Part shown: positions 26,877 through 35,452 of the stretch, in pieces
Position numbering within the stretch: the first letter of the stretch is position 1
Layout of the letters: each line of letters begins with the position of its first letter
NCBI RefSeq assembly: GCF_900105905.1
Contig: NZ_FNSV01000005.1
Span: forward strand, 6,882,001-6,946,000
Length of the DNA stretch: 64,000 nucleotides
Origin: Rhodococcus koreensis
GTDB taxonomy: Bacteria; Actinomycetota; Actinomycetes; Mycobacteriales; Mycobacteriaceae
Reading direction: 5' to 3'
Notes under the pieces: model-generated
What the model saw: only the letters and a program-made list of their open reading frames with translations
Database searches by the model: none
Told to the model about the DNA's origin: nothing
Position numbers and translations under genes: made by a program

Positions 26877-27884
26877 GTGGCCCACGAACTCAAGCTCGGT
26901 TACAAGGCGTCCGCGGAACAGTTCGGTCCGCGGGAGTTGGTGGAGCTGGGTGTGCTGGCGGAGCGGCACGGCATGGATTCGGCGACGGTGTCGGATCATT
27001 TCCAGCCGTGGCGGCACGAGGGTGGTCATGCGCCGTTCTCGCTGGCGTGGATGACGGCAGTGGGGGAGCGGACGGAGCGGTTGCAGTTGGGGACGTCGGT
27101 GATGACGCCGACGTTCCGGTACAACCCGGCGGTGGTGGCGCAGGCGTTCGCGACGATGGGTTGTCTGTATCCGGGGCGGATCATGCTCGGTGTCGGTACC
27201 GGCGAGGCGCTGAATGAGATCGCGACCGGTTTTGCCGGGGAGTGGCCGGAGTTCAAGGAGCGGTTCGCGCGGCTGCGGGAGGCGGTCCGGTTGATGCGGG
27301 AGCTCTGGCTCGGTGACCGGGTCGATTTCGAGGGTGACTACTTCTCCACGAAGGGGGCGTCGATCTACGACGTGCCCGAGGGCGGGATTCCGGTGTACAT
27401 CGCTGCGGGTGGTCCGGTGGTGGCCCGGTACGCCGGTCGCAGTGGTAACGGGTTCATCTGCACGTCGGGCAAGGGCATGGAGTTGTACACGGAGAAGTTG
27501 ATGCCGGCGGTCGCGGAGGGGGCGGCCAAGGCCGAGCGGGATGTCGCGGAGATCGACAAGATGATCGAGATCAAGATTTCGTACGACACGGATCCGGAGT
27601 TGGCGCTCGAAAACACGCGGTTCTGGGCGCCGTTGTCGTTGACGCCGGAGCAGAAGCATTCGATCGAGGATCCGATCGAGATGGAGAAGGCGGCGGATGC
27701 GTTGCCGATCGAGCAGGTGGCGAAGCGGTGGATCGTGGCGTCGGATCCGGACGAGGCGGTGGCGCAGATCCGCCCGTACCTCGACGCCGGGTTGAACCAC
27801 CTCGTGTTCCACGCCCCCGGGCACGATCAGAAGCGGTTCCTGGAACTCTTCGAGCGCGATCTCGCGCCCCGGCTGCGGGGGTAG
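26877..27884 (+). CDS. fgd: F420-dependent glucose-6-phosphate dehydrogenase
   Basis: Oxidises glucose-6-phosphate to 6-phosphogluconolactone while reducing coenzyme F420, supplying F420H2 to deazaflavin reductases. The protein from GTG 26877 (MAHELKLGYKASAEQFGPRE) aligns almost residue by residue with M. tuberculosis Fgd1 as I recall it, including SDHFQPWRH (His40 and Trp44 region), GTGEALNE (Glu109), CTSGKG (phosphate binding) and the KHSIEDPIEMEKAADALP segment. GAAGGAG sits six bases upstream of the GTG; the longer frame from 26856 is not supported. 335 residues, normal length. The coding DNA is mildly G/T-biased at third positions. A Ddn-like F420H2 user lies about 4 kb downstream. Confidence 0.97.
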   Translation: MAHELKLGYKASAEQFGPRELVELGVLAERHGMDSATVSDHFQPWRHEGGHAPFSLAWMTAVGERTERLQLGTSVMTPTFRYNPAVVAQAFATMGCLYPGRIMLGVGTGEALNEIATGFAGEWPEFKERFARLREAVRLMRELWLGDRVDFEGDYFSTKGASIYDVPEGGIPVYIAAGGPVVARYAGRSGNGFICTSGKGMELYTEKLMPAVAEGAAKAERDVAEIDKMIEIKISYDTDPELALENTRFWAPLSLTPEQKHSIEDPIEMEKAADALPIEQVAKRWIVASDPDEAVAQIRPYLDAGLNHLVFHAPGHDQKRFLELFERDLAPRLRG

Positions 27885-27896
27885 GCGGCTCCGCCG

Positions 27897-27942
27897 CCCG
27901 TGCGTGGTTGACGAGCGCAGGGACTCGTTAGCCACTCACGGG
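27897..27942. terminator. Hairpin between convergent fgd and diiron oxygenase genes
   Basis: Two 19-nt arms (27897-27915 and 27924-27942) pair with three mismatches around an 8-nt loop. The outer arm reads CCCGTG / CACGGG. It sits between two gene ends, as expected for a bidirectional terminator. It matches the layout (19-8-19) and outer sequence of the hairpin at 48292-48337. No T tract is present. Confidence 0.7.
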
Positions 27943-27953
27943 CCCGAAGGGCC

Positions 27954-28868
27954 TCAGAGCATGTTCACGCGCTTGTAGAGCCGCCGGGAAGGACCGCCCA
28001 GCAGATCGGCCTCGTCCAGGAACCGCATGAGCGGCTGCGAACTCTCCCGGATCTTCTCGGCCCGGAACCGGTTTTTCTTCGCCTCGCGCACCGCGCGTTC
28101 GGTGTCGAGGCCGGCTGCCGCGTAGACGGCCGGGTTGATCATGCTGGAGACGATCAGGTTCGACGCGATCGCGATGCAGGCGCGGCTCGCCGCGCGGTGC
28201 ACCCTGCTCATGCCCTCGGCCCGTCGCAGGGTCTCCTCCCGGGCGAAGCGCATGTGCCGGGCCTCTTCGACCACGTGAATCTTGCTGGTGACGCGGACGA
28301 TCGGCTGGACGCGGGTGTCCTTCATCCAGTCGCGCTGCATCACGTCGAGGATCTCCTCGGCGACGAGAATGCCGGCGTACGCGACCTCCCCCGACGCGAG
28401 CGCCTTGAATCCGCGCCCCAGCGTGACCACCGACTTGCGCGGAACGTAGGAGGGGCATCCGAACTTCTCGGCGGTACGCGCGAACATCACGGAGTGCCTG
28501 CATTCGTCGGCCACCTCCGTCAGCGCGAACTGGAAATGCGCCTGTGAGGCGTCCTTGGCGTACATGTCCCGGATGACCATCTGCTGGAGAATCATCTCGA
28601 ACCAGATTCCGGTGCCCATGATCGACGACACCTCGTGCTTCGTCAGCGTGATCTGCTGCGCGAACGTCATCTCGTCCCACATCGGCGTGCCGTACAGCGA
28701 GGACCACTCGGGAGTGAGGCCGTACAGGTCGTCGGGGACGGGCGCGTCCCAGTCCACCTCGACCGTCGGGTCGTACGACATGCGTGCGGAGGACTGGAGA
28801 AGCCGGGCGCCGGTGTCCTGGCGATCCGTGATCTTCGGATTGCGGATAGCGAGCGTCGAGCGTGCCAT
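27954..28868 (-). CDS. AurF-like diiron oxygenase
   Basis: 304 residues, matching the p-aminobenzoate N-oxygenase AurF family. Iron-ligand signatures are visible: E in TKHEVSSI, ADECRHSVMFAR (ExxxH), AEEILDVMQRD, and HVVEEARHMRFAREE (E...ExxH). AurF itself oxidises an aryl amine to a nitro group; most actinobacterial members have unknown substrates. ATG at 28868 has GGAGGG just upstream (minus strand). An inverted repeat at 28887-28903 lies in the leader, so repression by a TetR-type protein is likely. No regulator gene is adjacent. Whether it tailors the NRPS product is open; three unrelated genes lie between them. Confidence 0.85.
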   Translation of the reverse strand: MARSTLAIRNPKITDRQDTGARLLQSSARMSYDPTVEVDWDAPVPDDLYGLTPEWSSLYGTPMWDEMTFAQQITLTKHEVSSIMGTGIWFEMILQQMVIRDMYAKDASQAHFQFALTEVADECRHSVMFARTAEKFGCPSYVPRKSVVTLGRGFKALASGEVAYAGILVAEEILDVMQRDWMKDTRVQPIVRVTSKIHVVEEARHMRFAREETLRRAEGMSRVHRAASRACIAIASNLIVSSMINPAVYAAAGLDTERAVREAKKNRFRAEKIRESSQPLMRFLDEADLLGGPSRRLYKRVNML

Positions 28869-28886
28869 GAGATCCCTCCATGTCAG

Positions 28887-28903
28887 TGTAACCAGCAGTT
28901 ACA
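28887..28903. promoter_or_regulatory. Operator-like inverted repeat TGTAAC-N5-GTTACA
   Basis: Perfect 6-bp arms, 19 bp upstream of the diiron oxygenase ATG. This shape is typical of TetR-family operators overlapping the transcription start. No regulator gene is seen nearby. Confidence 0.6.
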
Positions 28904-28926
28904 TCTAATCATGGCGGAGGGTTCTC

Positions 28927-28936
28927 TTGACGTCAA
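28927..28936. promoter_or_regulatory. Palindrome TTGACGTCAA, possible shared -35 region
   Basis: This perfect 10-bp palindrome offers TTGACG on both strands between the minus-strand oxygenase gene and the plus-strand small ORF at 29123. -10 elements at proper spacing are weak on both sides. Confidence 0.35.
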
Positions 28937-29122
28937 TGGCTCTTGTGTACAAATGATGGACAACTGTCGCGTGGTTCTTCGGGAGTCAAGGCCTCGGTGA
29001 TGATCCCCACAACTCCGACTCGGGGCTTGCTCAAAATTTGCCGATCGTCTGTAGTGAGTTCTCGGCAGCGGGCCCGGATGATCCCTTGCCTGGCACCACC
29101 CGGCAGAAAGTGGAATGAACCC

Positions 29123-29389
29123 ATGTCTGATCAGAAGAGTGCCGCACAGCCCCACAGTGCCGATGTCGTCGTCGGTGCTCGCGTTCGCGTCCGCCGCGAC
29201 GCCGACGCTCCCGCGCCGGGCGTCGTGATCGAGGATTTCGCGGACCTGTCCCAGTCCGAGGGACTCCTCGGGCGCGATTGGGCGCCCGTGCACCGCTGGG
29301 CCGTCGCCCTCGACGACGGACGCCTCGTCTTCGCCGACGACGGCGAACTCGACCTCGACGCCGAGTCGCCCAAAGCTGCGTGCGGCTGA
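29123..29389 (+). CDS. Small hypothetical protein
   Basis: 88 residues from ATG 29123 (MSDQKSAAQPHSADVVVGARVRVRRD). Acidic at the C-terminus, no membrane segment, no cysteine pair. The middle (VVVGARVRVRRDADAP...VHRWAVALDDGRLVFADDGEL) reads like a small beta-barrel (SH3/KOW-type) fold, but I do not recognise a named family. The ribosome site is weak and the upstream frame stays open to 28943, so the start is uncertain. It is convergent with the acetyltransferase, whose stop codon lies one base beyond its own. Confidence 0.6.
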   Translation: MSDQKSAAQPHSADVVVGARVRVRRDADAPAPGVVIEDFADLSQSEGLLGRDWAPVHRWAVALDDGRLVFADDGELDLDAESPKAACG

Positions 29390-29390
29390 T

Positions 29391-30041
29391 TCAGCCGAGT
29401 CCGTCGGCGATCTCCTGAAGTTGCTCGACAGTACCTGCGGCGATCGTTCGCACCTGTTCGGTGATGACGGAGATCGGCCAGTCCCACCACGCGATGCGCA
29501 CCAGCGCGACGATCTCGGATTCCGAATAGCGGTCCTTGATGTGGACGGCCGGATTCCCGCCCACGACGGCATAGTGCGGCACCGATCGTGTCACCACCGA
29601 ACCGGTCGACACGATCGCGCCGTGCCCGATGCGCACGCCGGGCATGATCGTCGTGTTGCCCCCGATCCACACGTCGTTGCCGACGACCGTGTCGCCGCGG
29701 GACGGTAGATCCGCGAGCAGATCGGCATGCTCGGCCCATGCGCCTCCCATGATAGGAAACGGGAAGGTCGAGACGCCGCTCATTCGATGATTCGCGCCGT
29801 TCATGATGAACGTCGTCCCGGTCGCGAACGCGCAGAACTTGCCGATGATCAACCGATCCGGGCCGTAGTGGTGCAGAACGTTTCGCGTCTCGAACTCGTC
29901 CGCGAACTCGGGATCGTCGTAATAGCTGTACTCCCCGACCTCGATCAGCGGGTTGTCGATTAGAGGCTTGAGCAGGACCACCCGGGGCTGCCCCGAAATT
30001 GGGTGCAGTGTCATCGGATCCGGTGCGGCACTCGTGGGCAA
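29391..30041 (-). CDS. Vat/CatB-type acetyltransferase with left-handed beta-helix
   Basis: 216 residues from TTG at 30041, preferred because GGAG lies six bases upstream; ATG at 30014 lacks a ribosome site. It closely follows streptogramin A acetyltransferases: LHPISGQPRVVLLKPLI, GEYSYYDD, IGKFCAFATGTTFIMNGANHRM (catalytic His), GDTVVGNDVWIGGNTTIMPGVRIGHGA and the tail WWDWP. These are trimeric hexapeptide-repeat enzymes using acetyl-CoA. Environmental members may act on other hydroxylated compounds, so drug resistance is possible but not shown. It diverges from the HNH gene across a 160-bp gap with a strong palindrome. Confidence 0.88.
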   Translation of the reverse strand: MPTSAAPDPMTLHPISGQPRVVLLKPLIDNPLIEVGEYSYYDDPEFADEFETRNVLHHYGPDRLIIGKFCAFATGTTFIMNGANHRMSGVSTFPFPIMGGAWAEHADLLADLPSRGDTVVGNDVWIGGNTTIMPGVRIGHGAIVSTGSVVTRSVPHYAVVGGNPAVHIKDRYSESEIVALVRIAWWDWPISVITEQVRTIAAGTVEQLQEIADGLG

Positions 30042-30085
30042 CTACTTCTCCATTCCTCGGCGCAGGTATGCGCGATCTCCTGTAT

Positions 30086-30115
30086 AGCGCCGTGCAGCGC
30101 TGCGCTGCACGCGCT
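30086..30115. repeat. Strong palindrome between divergent genes
   Basis: CGTGCAGCGC, one T, then GCGCTGCACG (30091-30111) is a perfect 10-bp inverted repeat. AGCG and CGCT outside extend it to 14 pairs with one bulged C. It lies about 87 bp upstream of the DUF222/HNH gene and 45 bp upstream of the acetyltransferase. It could be an operator or an RNA hairpin. Confidence 0.6.
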
Positions 30116-30201
30116 TTACACCGGATTCGGCTATTGCCATGAGTTATGGGTGATTGCTAGAGTCGAACAAAGTTTCGAACAACCTCGGGGGAGGGCTGGT
30201 C

Positions 30202-31525
30202 GTGGGGGATGTGGTTGCACCGGATCTGGAGGAGTTGCGGGCGTTCACGGCGCGGTTGCGGTGTGTCGGGCCGTGTGGTGATGCGGGTTTGGGCATCGAG
30301 TGGCTCGACGCGGTGGAGTCGTTGAAGTCGGTGGGGTGTGCGGTGCAGGCGGTGGTCACCGACGATGTCGCCACCTGCATGCGGGAGGACCGCAAGGTTC
30401 GGGGGTTGCCGCGGGCGGAGTGGGACCGCGGTATCGCGTCGCAGATTGCGTTGGCGCGCAGGGAGTCCCCGAACCGCGGTGGCCGGCATCTGGGGTTCGC
30501 TCGGGCGGTGGTGCACGAGATGCCGCACACGTTGGCGTTGTTGCGGTCGGGCCGGTTGAACGAGTGGCGTGCCACGCTGCTGGTGCGGGAAACGGCGTGT
30601 TTGTCGGCGGCGGATCGGAAGATCGTCGACCACCGGTTGTGTTCGGACCCGAACAGTCTCGACGGGGTCGGGGACCGCGGCCTGGTCGCGAAGGCGAAGG
30701 CCCTGGCGGTGGAACTCGACGCGGCCGCGGTCGTGGCCCGGTACCGCAAGGCCGTCTCGGAGCGGCGGGTCACGACGCGGCCGGCGCCGGATTCGATGGC
30801 GTATCTGAGTGTGCTGCTGCCGATGGAACAGGCCGTCTGCCTACACGCCACATTGGGGCGCGACGCGGACAGCCTCATCGCCACCGGGGAGAGCGGTGGC
30901 CGCACCCGCAACCAGCTGATGGCGGATCTGTTGTTCGACCGCGGCACCGGGGCAACGGTCGCCAATGGTGTGCCGGTGGCCGGTGAACCTGGTGATCTCC
31001 GACGAAACACTGCTGGCGGGCGAGAACGAGGCGGCGGACCTGGCGGAGTTCGGGCCGGTGCCGGCGGGGATCGCCCGGAAACTGGTCGCCGACGCCCTTG
31101 ATGGGGAGACCGAGGCCACGTTGCGGTTGATCTACTCGTGCCCGTTGTCGGGTGCGTTGACGGCGATGGAGTCGCAGTCCCGGACGTTCCCGAAAAGCCT
31201 TGCGAAGTTGATCGATCTCCGTGACCGGACGTGCCGGACGCCGTGGTGTGATGCGCCGATCCGCCATCACGATCACATTCTCTCGCGCCGCAAGAAGGGT
31301 GCCACCACGGCAGATAATGGGGCCGGGTTGTGTGCGGCGTGCAATTACGCGAAGGAAGGCGACGGCTGGACCGCGCGCCCTGTCCGGAGGCATGGCCGAA
31401 CGCATCTCTTCGACCTCGGCACCCCGACCGGTCACCACTACCGGTCCGCAGCCCCGCGCCTCCCGTCCGCGGCACGACGGTCGGAGATCGAAGCGATCCT
31501 CATCGCGCATCTGCGAGCGTCATGA
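30202..31525 (+). pseudogene. DUF222/HNH endonuclease (13E12-type) with +1 frameshift
   Basis: Read from GTG 30202 (GGGGGAGGG upstream), the first frame gives a DUF222 domain (MGDVVAPDLEELRAFTARLR to LLFDRGTGATVANGVPV). At about 30980-30983 one extra G shifts the frame. The second frame continues at once with VNLVISDETLLAG and a C-terminal HNH nuclease domain (CRTPWCDAPIRHHDHI, then N and CAACNYAK). Removing one base rejoins GVPVA-VNLVISD, which is how intact family members read. Such genes are multicopy in mycobacteria and rhodococci (REP13E12-like). The break could be a real mutation, programmed slippage or a sequence error. If real, the nuclease half would be lost. Confidence 0.85.
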
Positions 31526-31557
31526 GTTCGAACCGGGGCGCGGCCGCGCGGAACGTC

Positions 31558-32067
31558 TCACGCGGCGGTGAGGGCGAACACCCGCATCGTGCGGTTCGTT
31601 CGGTGCTCGTAGACGCCGTAGACGCGCACCATCTCGTCGAATTCGCGATAGATCCGCGTCCGCTCCGGTTCCGCGAGCAGGGTTGCGGTGACGGGGATGT
31701 CCTTCCCGCCGATGGTGACCTTCGCGTTCGGCTGGGCGAGGAGGTTCGCCGACCACGCCGGGTGGTGATCCTGCCCGAAGTTGCTGCCCACGACGAAGAT
31801 CTGCTGTCCTTCGCGGTAGTACAGAAGTGGGCTCGTCCGCGGCGCGCCCGACTTCCGACCCGTGGTGGTCAGCAGGACCACCGGTGCGGCGATCGGGCCG
31901 AGGATCGTGAAGCGTCCCCTGCTCTTCTGCAGGAGCAGGCGATCCACTCCGGCGAGGTTCCGGATCACCCACGATCCGGGTCGGGTAGCGGCAAACGTGG
32001 CGGCGGGTTCGCGGAGGAAACTGGTCTCGCTGCCCCATCGGACGTCGGGGAAGGGTGATTCGGCCAT
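31558..32067 (-). CDS. Deazaflavin (F420)-dependent nitroreductase family protein
   Basis: 169 residues. Family hallmarks of Ddn-type split-barrel F420H2 enzymes: LLTTTGRKSGAPRTSPLLYY, VVGSNFGQDHHPAWSANLLAQPNAKV and a Tyr-rich C-terminus (YREFDEMVRVYGVYEHRT). Ddn in M. tuberculosis reduces quinones and activates nitroimidazoles. Here the substrate is unknown. It faces the broken HNH gene and diverges from pta. With fgd 4 kb away, the region holds a source and a user of F420H2. Confidence 0.88.
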   Translation of the reverse strand: MAESPFPDVRWGSETSFLREPAATFAATRPGSWVIRNLAGVDRLLLQKSRGRFTILGPIAAPVVLLTTTGRKSGAPRTSPLLYYREGQQIFVVGSNFGQDHHPAWSANLLAQPNAKVTIGGKDIPVTATLLAEPERTRIYREFDEMVRVYGVYEHRTNRTMRVFALTAA

Positions 32068-32129
32068 ACGCCATCTGACCGCCGGGCAAGAGCGGTGTCA
32101 ATCACCCGGCGGCGGCGTCCGGATACGCT

Positions 32130-34250
32130 ATGGCCATGGCTGCGCCCGCGATACCTTCGCCCGTGAATCCACCCGCACGTCCTCAGCCCTCGAGTATCTT
32201 CATCGCCTCACCGGAGGGGGACACCGGAAAGTCCACCATCGCGCTGGGTGTCCTGCAGATGCTGTGTGCGTCGGCGGCGAGGGTGGGTGTCTTCCGCCCC
32301 ATCGCCCGGTCGACGGAGGAGACCGATTACATCCTCGAATTGCTCCTCGAGCACACGACGGCCGACCTCGGGTACGAGGAGTCGCTGGGGGTCACGTACG
32401 AGCATGTCCACGCCGACCCGGAGGGCGCGCTCAGCGAGATCGTCGCCCGGTACCACCAGGTGGCGGCGCAGTGCGATGCTGTCGTGGTGATCGGCAGCGA
32501 TTACACCGACGTGGCCAGCCCGAGCGAGCTCGGCTACAACGCCAGGATCGCCGTGAACCTGGGCGCACCGGTGTTGCTCGCAGTGAAGGGAGTCCGGCGC
32601 ACCCCCGAGGAGGTCGCGCAGCTCGCCCAACTCGCCATCGGTGAACTGACCGCCCACCACGCGCACCTGCTGGCCGTGGTCGCCAATCGATGCAACCCCG
32701 ACGAACTCGACGCCGTGACCGACGCGTTGGCGTCCACCGGTGTGCCTGCGTGGAGCCTGCCCGAGATCCCGCTGCTGGTCGCACCGACCATGGCCGAACT
32801 TCTCGAGTCGATCGACGGCAGCCTGTTCAGCGGCGACCCCGAGTTGCTGCACCGGGAGGCGCTGCGGGTGCTGGTCGGGGGAATGACGGCCGAGCACATT
32901 CTCGAGCGGCTGACGGAGGGCACGGTGGTGATTGCCCCGGCCGACCGGTCCGACGTGCTGCTGGCGATGGTGAATGCGCATGAGGCCGAGGGGTTCCCGT
33001 CGCTGGCGGGCATCATCATGAACGGTGGGCTGGTGCCGCACCCGGCGATCGCGAAGCTGATGGCCGGCCTCAGGCCGCGGTTGCCGATCCTCACCACCGA
33101 TCTGGGCACGTTCGACACGGCCAGTGCGGCCGCTCAGACCCGTGGCCGGGTGGCGGTCGGCTCGCAACGCAAGATCGACACCGCCCTGAGTGTCATGGAA
33201 CTCCGGGTGGACGCGCCGACGCTGCTGGAGCGGTTGAAGCTGCCCATCCCGTCGGTGGTGACTCCGCAGATGTTCGAGTACCAGCTGATCGACCGCGCCC
33301 GCCGGGACCGCAAGCACGTCGTGCTCCCGGAGGGCGCCGACGACCGCATCCTGCGGGCGGCGGGGAGGCTGCTGCAACGGCAGGTGGCGCAGTTGACCAT
33401 TCTCGGCGACGAGGTGCAGGTGCGTCGCCGCGCGGCGGAACTCGGTGTCGACCTCGCGGAAGCGCAGGTCCTCGACCCGCGGACGTCCGAACATGCCGGT
33501 CCGTTCGCGGAGGAGTACGCGCGGCTCCGCGCCCACAAGGGCATGAGTGTGGACCGCGCCCGCGAGGTGATGACCGACATCTCGTATTTCGGAACCATGA
33601 TGGTGCACTTGGGAATCGCGGACGGCATGGTCTCCGGTGCCGCGCACACCACGGCGCACACCATCCGGCCGTCGTTCGAGATCATCAAGACGCAACCGGG
33701 TGTGTCCACCGTGTCGAGCGTGTTCCTGATGTGCCTGTCCGACCGGGTGCTCACGTACGGTGACTGCGCGGTGGTGCCCGACCCCACGGCCGAGCAGCTG
33801 GCCGACATCGCGATCTCGTCGGCGCAGACGTCGTCCCAGTTCGGCATCGATCCGCGCATCGCGATGCTGTCGTATTCGACGGGCGACTCGGGCAGCGGCG
33901 CGGATGTGGACAAGGTGCGCTCCGCGACCACACTGGTGCGGGAGCGTAGGCCGGACCTGTTGGTGGAAGGCCCCATTCAGTACGACGCCGCCATCGAGCA
34001 GAGCGTGGCCGACAAGAAGATGCCCGGTTCGGAGGTGGCGGGCAAGGCGACGGTCTTCATCTTCCCCGACCTCAACACCGGCAACAACACGTACAAGGCG
34101 GTGCAGCGCAGTGCCGGAGCGATCGCGGTCGGGCCGGTGCTGCAGGGTCTCAACAAACCCGTCAACGACCTGTCGCGAGGGGCGTTGGTCGAGGACATCG
34201 TGAACACCGTGGCGATCACGGCGATCCAGGCGCAGGGAGCAGAGCAGTGA
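32130..34250 (+). CDS. pta: Phosphate acetyltransferase (long form with N-terminal P-loop/DRTGG region)
   Basis: Interconverts acetyl-CoA and acetyl phosphate. 706 residues, the long type. Residues about 20-220 form a CobB/BioD-like P-loop domain (SPEGDTGKSTIALG), then a DRTGG-like regulatory region (about 225-340), then the catalytic PTA domain (about 385-700) with VVLPEGADDRILRAA, GMVSGAAHTTAHTIRPSFEI, DCAVVPDPTAEQLADIAI, LSYSTGDSGSG and PGSEVAGKATVFIFPDLNTGNN. It is translationally coupled to ackA: its TGA overlaps the ackA GTG. Confidence 0.97.
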   Translation: MAMAAPAIPSPVNPPARPQPSSIFIASPEGDTGKSTIALGVLQMLCASAARVGVFRPIARSTEETDYILELLLEHTTADLGYEESLGVTYEHVHADPEGALSEIVARYHQVAAQCDAVVVIGSDYTDVASPSELGYNARIAVNLGAPVLLAVKGVRRTPEEVAQLAQLAIGELTAHHAHLLAVVANRCNPDELDAVTDALASTGVPAWSLPEIPLLVAPTMAELLESIDGSLFSGDPELLHREALRVLVGGMTAEHILERLTEGTVVIAPADRSDVLLAMVNAHEAEGFPSLAGIIMNGGLVPHPAIAKLMAGLRPRLPILTTDLGTFDTASAAAQTRGRVAVGSQRKIDTALSVMELRVDAPTLLERLKLPIPSVVTPQMFEYQLIDRARRDRKHVVLPEGADDRILRAAGRLLQRQVAQLTILGDEVQVRRRAAELGVDLAEAQVLDPRTSEHAGPFAEEYARLRAHKGMSVDRAREVMTDISYFGTMMVHLGIADGMVSGAAHTTAHTIRPSFEIIKTQPGVSTVSSVFLMCLSDRVLTYGDCAVVPDPTAEQLADIAISSAQTSSQFGIDPRIAMLSYSTGDSGSGADVDKVRSATTLVRERRPDLLVEGPIQYDAAIEQSVADKKMPGSEVAGKATVFIFPDLNTGNNTYKAVQRSAGAIAVGPVLQGLNKPVNDLSRGALVEDIVNTVAITAIQAQGAEQ

Positions 34251-35449
34251 GCGAAGGCAGCGAAGGTTCCGTCCTGGTGGTGAATTCCGGTTCGTCGTCG
34301 ATCAAGTTCCAGCTGGTCCACCCGGACACCGGGAAGTCCTCGGCGTCCGGTCTCATCGAGAGGATCGGGGAACCCGAGGGGCGCATCGTCTATCACCACC
34401 GCACCGGGTTGGCGGAGCGCCACGTCCACATCGCCGACCACCGGGCGGGGCTGAAGATGGTGTCGGACATCGTCGCCGAGGTGGGGCGTCCGCTGCGGGA
34501 GGCGGGGATCGTCGCGGTCGGGCACCGCATCGTCCACGGCGGCGACGTGTTCTACGAACCCACGATCATCGACGACGCGGTGGTGCAGTCCATCTCGGAC
34601 CTGTCGGCGCTTGCGCCGCTGCATAATCCGGCGAACGTGATCGGGATCGAGGTGGCGCGCGAGGAGTTGCCGGACATCCCGCACGTCGCGGTGTTCGACA
34701 CCGCGTTCTTCCATACGCTGCCCGCCGAGGCGTCGACGTATGCGATCGACCGGACGGTCGCGCAGGAGCACGCCATCCGGCGGTACGGCTTCCACGGCAC
34801 CTCGCATCAGTACGTATCGGGGCGGGCGGCGGAGTTCCTCGGCCGGGACCTGTCGGAGCTGAATCAGATCGTGCTGCACCTCGGGAACGGCGCGTCGGCG
34901 TCCGCGATCCGCGGGGGACTGGCCATCGACACGTCCATGGGCCTGACTCCGCTCGAGGGTCTCGTCATGGGCACGCGGTCCGGCGACGTCGACCCCGGGG
35001 TGATCCTGCACCTGCACCGCAGCGGCATGGGTGTCGATCAGATCGACGACCTGCTCAACCGGCACTCCGGACTCAAGGGCCTGTCCGGGGTCAACGACTT
35101 CCGGGCGCTGCTGGCACTCGTCGGCGAGGGCGACGAGGATGCGGCGCTGGCCTACGACGTGTACGTGCACCGGCTCCGCAAGTACATCGGCGCCTACCTG
35201 GTGGAACTGGGCGGCGTGGACGTCATCACGTTCACCGGGGGAGTCGGCGAGAACAACGTCGACGTCCGCCGCGACAGCCTGGCGGGGCTGGGCCGCCTCG
35301 GCATCGTCGTCGACGACGACCGCAACCGCGCGGATTCCCGGGACGCCCGCCGCATCTCGGCGGACGAGTCCGACGTCCAGGTGCTGGTCGTGCCGACCAA
35401 CGAGGAGTTCGCGATTGCCCGCGCCGCGGTGGAGCTGGTCGGGGTCTGA
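34247..35449 (+). CDS. ackA: Acetate kinase
   Basis: Makes ATP and acetate from acetyl phosphate, or the reverse for acetate assimilation. 400 residues, standard length. ASKHA-fold motifs: VLVVNSGSSSIKFQL (Asn7-type phosphate contact), VGHRIVHGG (Arg), VFDTAFFHTLP, RYGFHGTSHQYV (catalytic His region), HLGNGASASAI, TPLEGLVMGTRSGDVDPG and FTGGVGENN. The GTG start overlaps the pta stop by four bases. The stop is three bases from the stop of the convergent pknG, leaving no room for a separate terminator. Confidence 0.97.
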   Translation: MSEGSEGSVLVVNSGSSSIKFQLVHPDTGKSSASGLIERIGEPEGRIVYHHRTGLAERHVHIADHRAGLKMVSDIVAEVGRPLREAGIVAVGHRIVHGGDVFYEPTIIDDAVVQSISDLSALAPLHNPANVIGIEVAREELPDIPHVAVFDTAFFHTLPAEASTYAIDRTVAQEHAIRRYGFHGTSHQYVSGRAAEFLGRDLSELNQIVLHLGNGASASAIRGGLAIDTSMGLTPLEGLVMGTRSGDVDPGVILHLHRSGMGVDQIDDLLNRHSGLKGLSGVNDFRALLALVGEGDEDAALAYDVYVHRLRKYIGAYLVELGGVDVITFTGGVGENNVDVRRDSLAGLGRLGIVVDDDRNRADSRDARRISADESDVQVLVVPTNEEFAIARAAVELVGV

Positions 35450-35452
35450 GTG

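Noticed and set aside
26877..27884. Mild G/T third-position bias in fgd as another GRINS element
   Set aside because: C and A are common, no duplicate copy is seen in the window, and the protein is a well-conserved orthologue. The bias is much weaker than in the NRPS repeats.
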